Assembly: GCA_943737045.1 (NCBI GenBank)
Contig: CALSFV010000367.1
Coordinates: forward strand, 124,001 to 188,000
From: Parapristionchus giblindavisi
Lineage: Eukaryota; Nematoda; Chromadorea; Rhabditida; Diplogasteridae
Direction of reading: 5' to 3'
DNA: 64,000 nt
The translations under genes were made by a program, and so were the position numbers. Positions within the stretch are counted from its first letter, which is position 1; the number at the start of each line of letters is the position of its first letter. The notes below the pieces were generated by a model. The model did no database searches, had not been told where the DNA came from, and worked only from the letters and a program-made list of their open reading frames with translations. Shown here in pieces: positions 61,301 through 64,000 of this stretch.

Positions 61301-63254
61301 CATTTGCGATGCGTCTAGGGTGCACAGACCTTGCTAATTCACTATTAGCATCGAATGTCCGTTGATTCCTAAACCACTTTTTAATTTTGGTTTTTTCGGA
61401 CAAATCATCGATTGTTGTAGATTACTGCAGAGTTTTCCGACCAGGAATTGTAGCCTAAGCAATTCTGCATCGATTTCACTTAAAACTGGGTTCTCTACGC
61501 TAGAACCAGTTGTTGATTTTTTCGCTCGAACTTCCGTTATCGATGTTTTTCCCGAACAAATGCTGTACTTTCTAAACGATTGGTGCGATATTGTGGTCTG
61601 CTCAAAGTTTAGAGGTGAGACGAGTAAAATGACACAAGAAGCCCATCACTTGGATCAATTTGAAAATTTCGATTTTCATGACCATGGTCCGAAAATTTCA
61701 AAATTTCACAAGTTTGAAATGTTTTCATTTATGCGGCTTATTGTGAAGTACTAATGATGTGAATAATATTCAGCCAATGCTCAATGGCTGATCTATCCTA
61801 TTTTTTTGCCATGGAGATCAATTTTTCAAAAGAGAGCCGAATGCCGGGATTCCAGTTCTACTATGTTTTACTCATCATGAAACTTCACATTGTCATTGTC
61901 ATTTGCTCATTGTCGCAGCATTCGAGTCGAAAAACTGCAATATTTTAGAAATTTGCCGTGAAAGTAGGCGCTCAAATTGAATTTTATGAATTTTCGAAAA
62001 TAAACGATTTTCATATTGATTATATACATTGTAAAGTACTATGACAGAATGTTACAGAAAGCAAGTTTGAAACTGATTCAAACACAATTCTGATTTTTGA
62101 CACGCAATCAGAATGAAAATTTTCAAAAAAATGGTTGAAAGGAGAGATCAGCCATTGAGCATTGGCTGAACATTATTCACATCACAATAAGCCGCATAAA
62201 TGAAAACATTTCATGATTTCTAATTTTCATGCACTTTTACAGGAGATCCGTAATATAAACAATTCGTATTTTGATCTTTACATCCCTTCCTAAAAATTCC
62301 AAACAATCATTATTATTATGATTTTTAAACGTTTTCGCACTTAAATTAATTTTTCTTATAGCCTGAGGGCACAAACAGGAACTTTACACTGTTTTGTGTA
62401 ATAAGGGCCGGTGACACTCCTAACAATCAAGTATGGACCCCCAGTTCTCATTGCTAGCGCAACGTGTCCAGGGGGGGTCGAGTGATAACGGCCATCTCTC
62501 TTAACACTCTCAAAAAAGTTTTAAATATACTTCACAGGTCTTATGTGCTGTGGTTAACACCTCTTTTCTCTGTGTGAGAATGAAGGCAAGTATTATAGAA
62601 TTAAAACTGTCCGAACAATACAAATTCTTTGGCGCGCAATACTCTGACTCCGCCCATTTCTTCGCGCGACATTCCATTTTCGCTTAGTTTATTGAATTTT
62701 ATGGAAATTTATCGTCATTTCATTCGTCTTTCAGCTAAAATATAATTATATGCATTTAAAAAAACGTTCAGAAAAACCTCCCGAAATTTGGCGAAAATTT
62801 TGGAGTGCGTTTTTCTCAACGGTGGAGAAGTTTACTATATTCGGCATTTGCGTGGTGTGTGCAAAACTTTTGTAATTCTATAATGTTGGCTGTAGTAAGG
62901 AAGCATAATTAGTGCATTTTAGGGGGGACACATGGGTAGGGGCGTTCGGGAATTACGCGTAAGCAAGGAAGACTCTGCGGAAAAAATAAAGTGATTTACC
63001 TTGTGAAATGCTTATGCTCTATTGCGTGGTTTAAGAGAATGGAACAGAATCGACCGATGTCAAATGAGCAATGTTCCCGAAGATTGGTTGTTAGCAGTGA
63101 GCTGCTCTGAAGTATTATTATTATTATTTTCATTAATTGATAAAATACCTCTTCAAGCATACGTATTATTCCTCGGCCATCAGCAATGTTCAGACAGCGC
63201 TCAAAGAATAAGTAGAACGGTTTAATACTCTGCAGCAGACTGAGCTGTTTGCTC
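55346..63254 (-). CDS. ZYG-11/ZER1-like gene E (ARM half, continues right)
   Basis: Exons in transcript order: 63254-63149, 63106-63000, 60957-60800, 58762-58659, 58555-58473, 58334-58199, 58128-58058, 56153-56034 and 55484-55346 (stop TGA). Phases fit across the last seven. Signature peptides are IGRFCSILLNHAIEH, NTNYPGVQMFALYSL and YSEGVEEVMERFEALESN. It is more diverged from genes 1 and 2 than they are from their own copies, so it is an older paralogue. The exon between 63000 and 60957 survives only as its 3' end, abutting a MITE at about 61015 that is itself split by a fold-back element. This likely disables the gene. Introns carry fold-back elements at 56.2-57.3 and 57.5-57.9 kb and a tRNA-like MITE near 59.5-59.8 kb. 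The upstream intron contains a Tc1/mariner element. Confidence 0.75.
55538..55703. mobile_element. 166 bp hairpin MITE
   Basis: The arms CAGTGAGAGCAAA to ACGATTACCCCAAATG are perfect or near-perfect inverted copies about 70 bp long. It interrupts the M3-type sequence next to the gene E last exon; the uninterrupted form is at about 45370-45390. Confidence 0.85.
56200..57250. repeat. Fold-back element, about 1 kb, in gene E intron
   Basis: The inverted arms contain TATATCTTTTAACCCAGCTT and its mirror, meeting around 56700-56740. The right end adjoins an M1 MITE at 57274. No recognisable protein. Confidence 0.75.
57488..57907. repeat. Fold-back element, about 420 bp, in gene E intron
   Basis: The arms begin TAGGGAATGGTTTCTGTGAT and end with the near inverse. 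Each is about 190 bp. They also share a GTAGGTCACTAACC segment. Confidence 0.8.
58970..59077 (+). CDS. Candidate terminal exon of an unknown gene
   Basis: After a strong acceptor (TTGTTCAG at 58962-58969) an open 36-codon stretch starts DFVRTALKGMWFWVQKLAND, contains ECPKWSRSVIEWFPR and ends at TGA. The composition (W, C, balanced charge) is more protein-like than its surroundings, and GC content is locally higher. No upstream exon was found on the plus strand. It lies between gene E exons on the opposite strand. It could be a captured exon. Confidence 0.35.
   Translation, partial: DFVRTALKGMWFWVQKLANDECPKWSRSVIEWFPR
59096..59108. repeat. C13 homopolymer
   Basis: A run of 13 C just after the candidate exon 58970-59077. 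Other short G/C runs lie near 19166-19176, 38804-38812, 43030 and 43089. Confidence 0.9.
59504..59846. mobile_element. MITE with embedded tRNA-like sequence
   Basis: Inverted ends TTTAAAGGTGGAGACCCGCG and CGCGGGAGTCCATCTTTAAA bracket a unit containing TTAGCGCACTTCTG and a perfect B-box GGTTCGAATCC (59643-59653), spaced as in a tRNA gene. No clean cloverleaf was drawn, so this is a tRNA-derived relic rather than a tRNA gene. Partial relatives of its right part: 27000-27060, 27900-27970, 31400-31450 and 60040-60080. Confidence 0.65.
60549..60683. mobile_element. Hairpin MITE, family M4
   Basis: The ends ACACAGAGAGAAG and inverse enclose a stem with AAGTGTTACATTTAAC and its mirror. Another complete copy lies at 41862-42025, a split copy at 61019-61073 plus 62501-62575, and truncated copies near 7780-7830 and 25287-25420. 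Confidence 0.75.
61074..62500. mobile_element. 1.43 kb fold-back element, family T, nested in a MITE
   Basis: Flanked by TTAA (61070-61073 and 62501-62504). Its ends GAGGCATGTTCCGTAAGACT and inverse resemble those of 20663-22599. The flanking sequences 61019-61070 and 62505-62575 are two halves of a hairpin MITE, so this element landed inside it. Confidence 0.85.
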
Positions 63255-63265
63255 CTGCAATCATA

Positions 63266-64000
63266 CAGGGTGCGCCAAAATTACCCGAACTGGTGTCACC
63301 ATATGATTCTCCCCTTTATATTGTGATTTAAGCGATATGGTTCATAGCAAAGTTTGTCAACAATATAGGCAACAAAAACATATTAGCGAATTTCGGTATG
63401 GCCTCCTTTACCTCTGACACCGGCTTTGAGTCTCTTCTCATATGCGATTGCCTATTCCCGCGGGTAAATGTCATAGAGTTTGTCCCATTCCTTGAGAAGG
63501 GGAGCCTTGAGGGAGTCGAGCGTCTGGTGCTTGATAGAGGACATCTTGGCCTACCACACCTCCAAACACTGCAGTCGAGGATGTTGAGATCGGGGGAGTT
63601 CGGAAGCCATTCAGTGTGATAGGTTTAGCCGAGTGCACGGGTGAAAAAACACGACTGGGTCAACTTTGTCATGTGATTGACTACAGAATCTTACCGAAAG
63701 GTCTAGTGGTCCTGACCGAAGTGGGTATGGTATCGGAGAAGAAGCGCCTCTTCGAGGGTGTGCTTGGTATAATATGCCTTATTGATCTAGACGCAAACAA
63801 GAGTGGATTTTCCAGTTGTGCAAACAGCTGCTTAAACCTTGGGGTATTGTGGATAACTGGTATGAACCATGACCCCAGCCGTCTTGTAGGATTCTTTAAG
63901 ATCAGAGGCAATGATTCCGTTGTTCTTGATATTCAGGTTGCCTTTGAAGGTAAGATATTCTCTTCACTGAACATCGTGCTGATGTGCGCGGACCTAGCAC
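63266..64000 (-). mobile_element. Tc1/mariner-family element, left part, runs off window
   Basis: It begins CAGGGTGCGCCAAAATTACC right after a TA, at an intron position where gene 2 continues uninterrupted (16626 region). The minus strand encodes transposase C-terminal segments similar to LKAPLLKEWDKLYD and KRLKAGVRGKGGHTE, typical of the end of Tc1/mariner DDE transposases, with scattered stops. The other end and catalytic core lie beyond 64000. Confidence 0.75.

Overview
This window is AT-rich, repeat-laden eukaryotic DNA, almost certainly from a nematode. Exons are short, introns use GT/AG with TTTCAG-like acceptors, and the dominant gene family is ZYG-11/ZER1 (leucine-rich repeats followed by armadillo repeats; the CUL2 ubiquitin-ligase substrate receptor), which is expanded in nematodes. 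No bacterial, CRISPR or operon features are present. Most long single-frame ORFs are repeat artefacts. The real genes are chains of small exons, reconstructed here from splice sites, phase and comparison between the window's own paralogues.

Layout. (1) 1-12013, + strand: ZYG-11-like gene 1, entering from the left with a 1.6 kb (TAA)n intron and long fold-back elements in its introns. (2) 13458-27610, - strand: a convergent ZYG-11-like gene (gene 2) running from LRR to ARM exons. Its 5.7 kb central intron is a stack of nested palindromic elements, and its last exon is deleted. (3) 28.0-34.2 kb: repeat-rich block with a three-exon ABCC/MRP transporter fragment split by a 1.4 kb fold-back element, and an eEF1B-beta retrocopy broken by a 109 bp hairpin MITE. 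(4) 34.2-39.6 kb: near-identical segmental copy of the 3' half of gene 1 (copy B), carrying a mariner insertion. (5) 39.5-41.2 kb: an unrecognised multi-exon gene (G). (6) 45.2-49.3 kb: near-identical copy of the 3' half of gene 2 (copy D), which keeps the last exon, followed by an inverted duplicate of its own 5' side. (7) 50.5-53.6 kb: inverted repeat with non-LTR reverse-transcriptase fragments. (8) 55.3-63.3 kb: a third, more diverged minus-strand ZYG-11-like gene (E), with a Tc1/mariner element in its upstream intron.

The left locus (gene 1 / gene 2) and right locus (B / G / D) are two versions of the same tail-to-tail gene pair. The left one lacks the stretch holding gene G and the last exon of gene 2. 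Pairwise comparison gives empty and filled sites for several transposons. The ZYG-11-like domain is also the soluble half of ZEEL-1, the antidote of the C. elegans peel-1/zeel-1 selfish element, so a fast-duplicating, rearranging ZYG-11-like cluster is the part most worth follow-up. That functional link is inference only. Exon coordinates come from manual splice-site reading.
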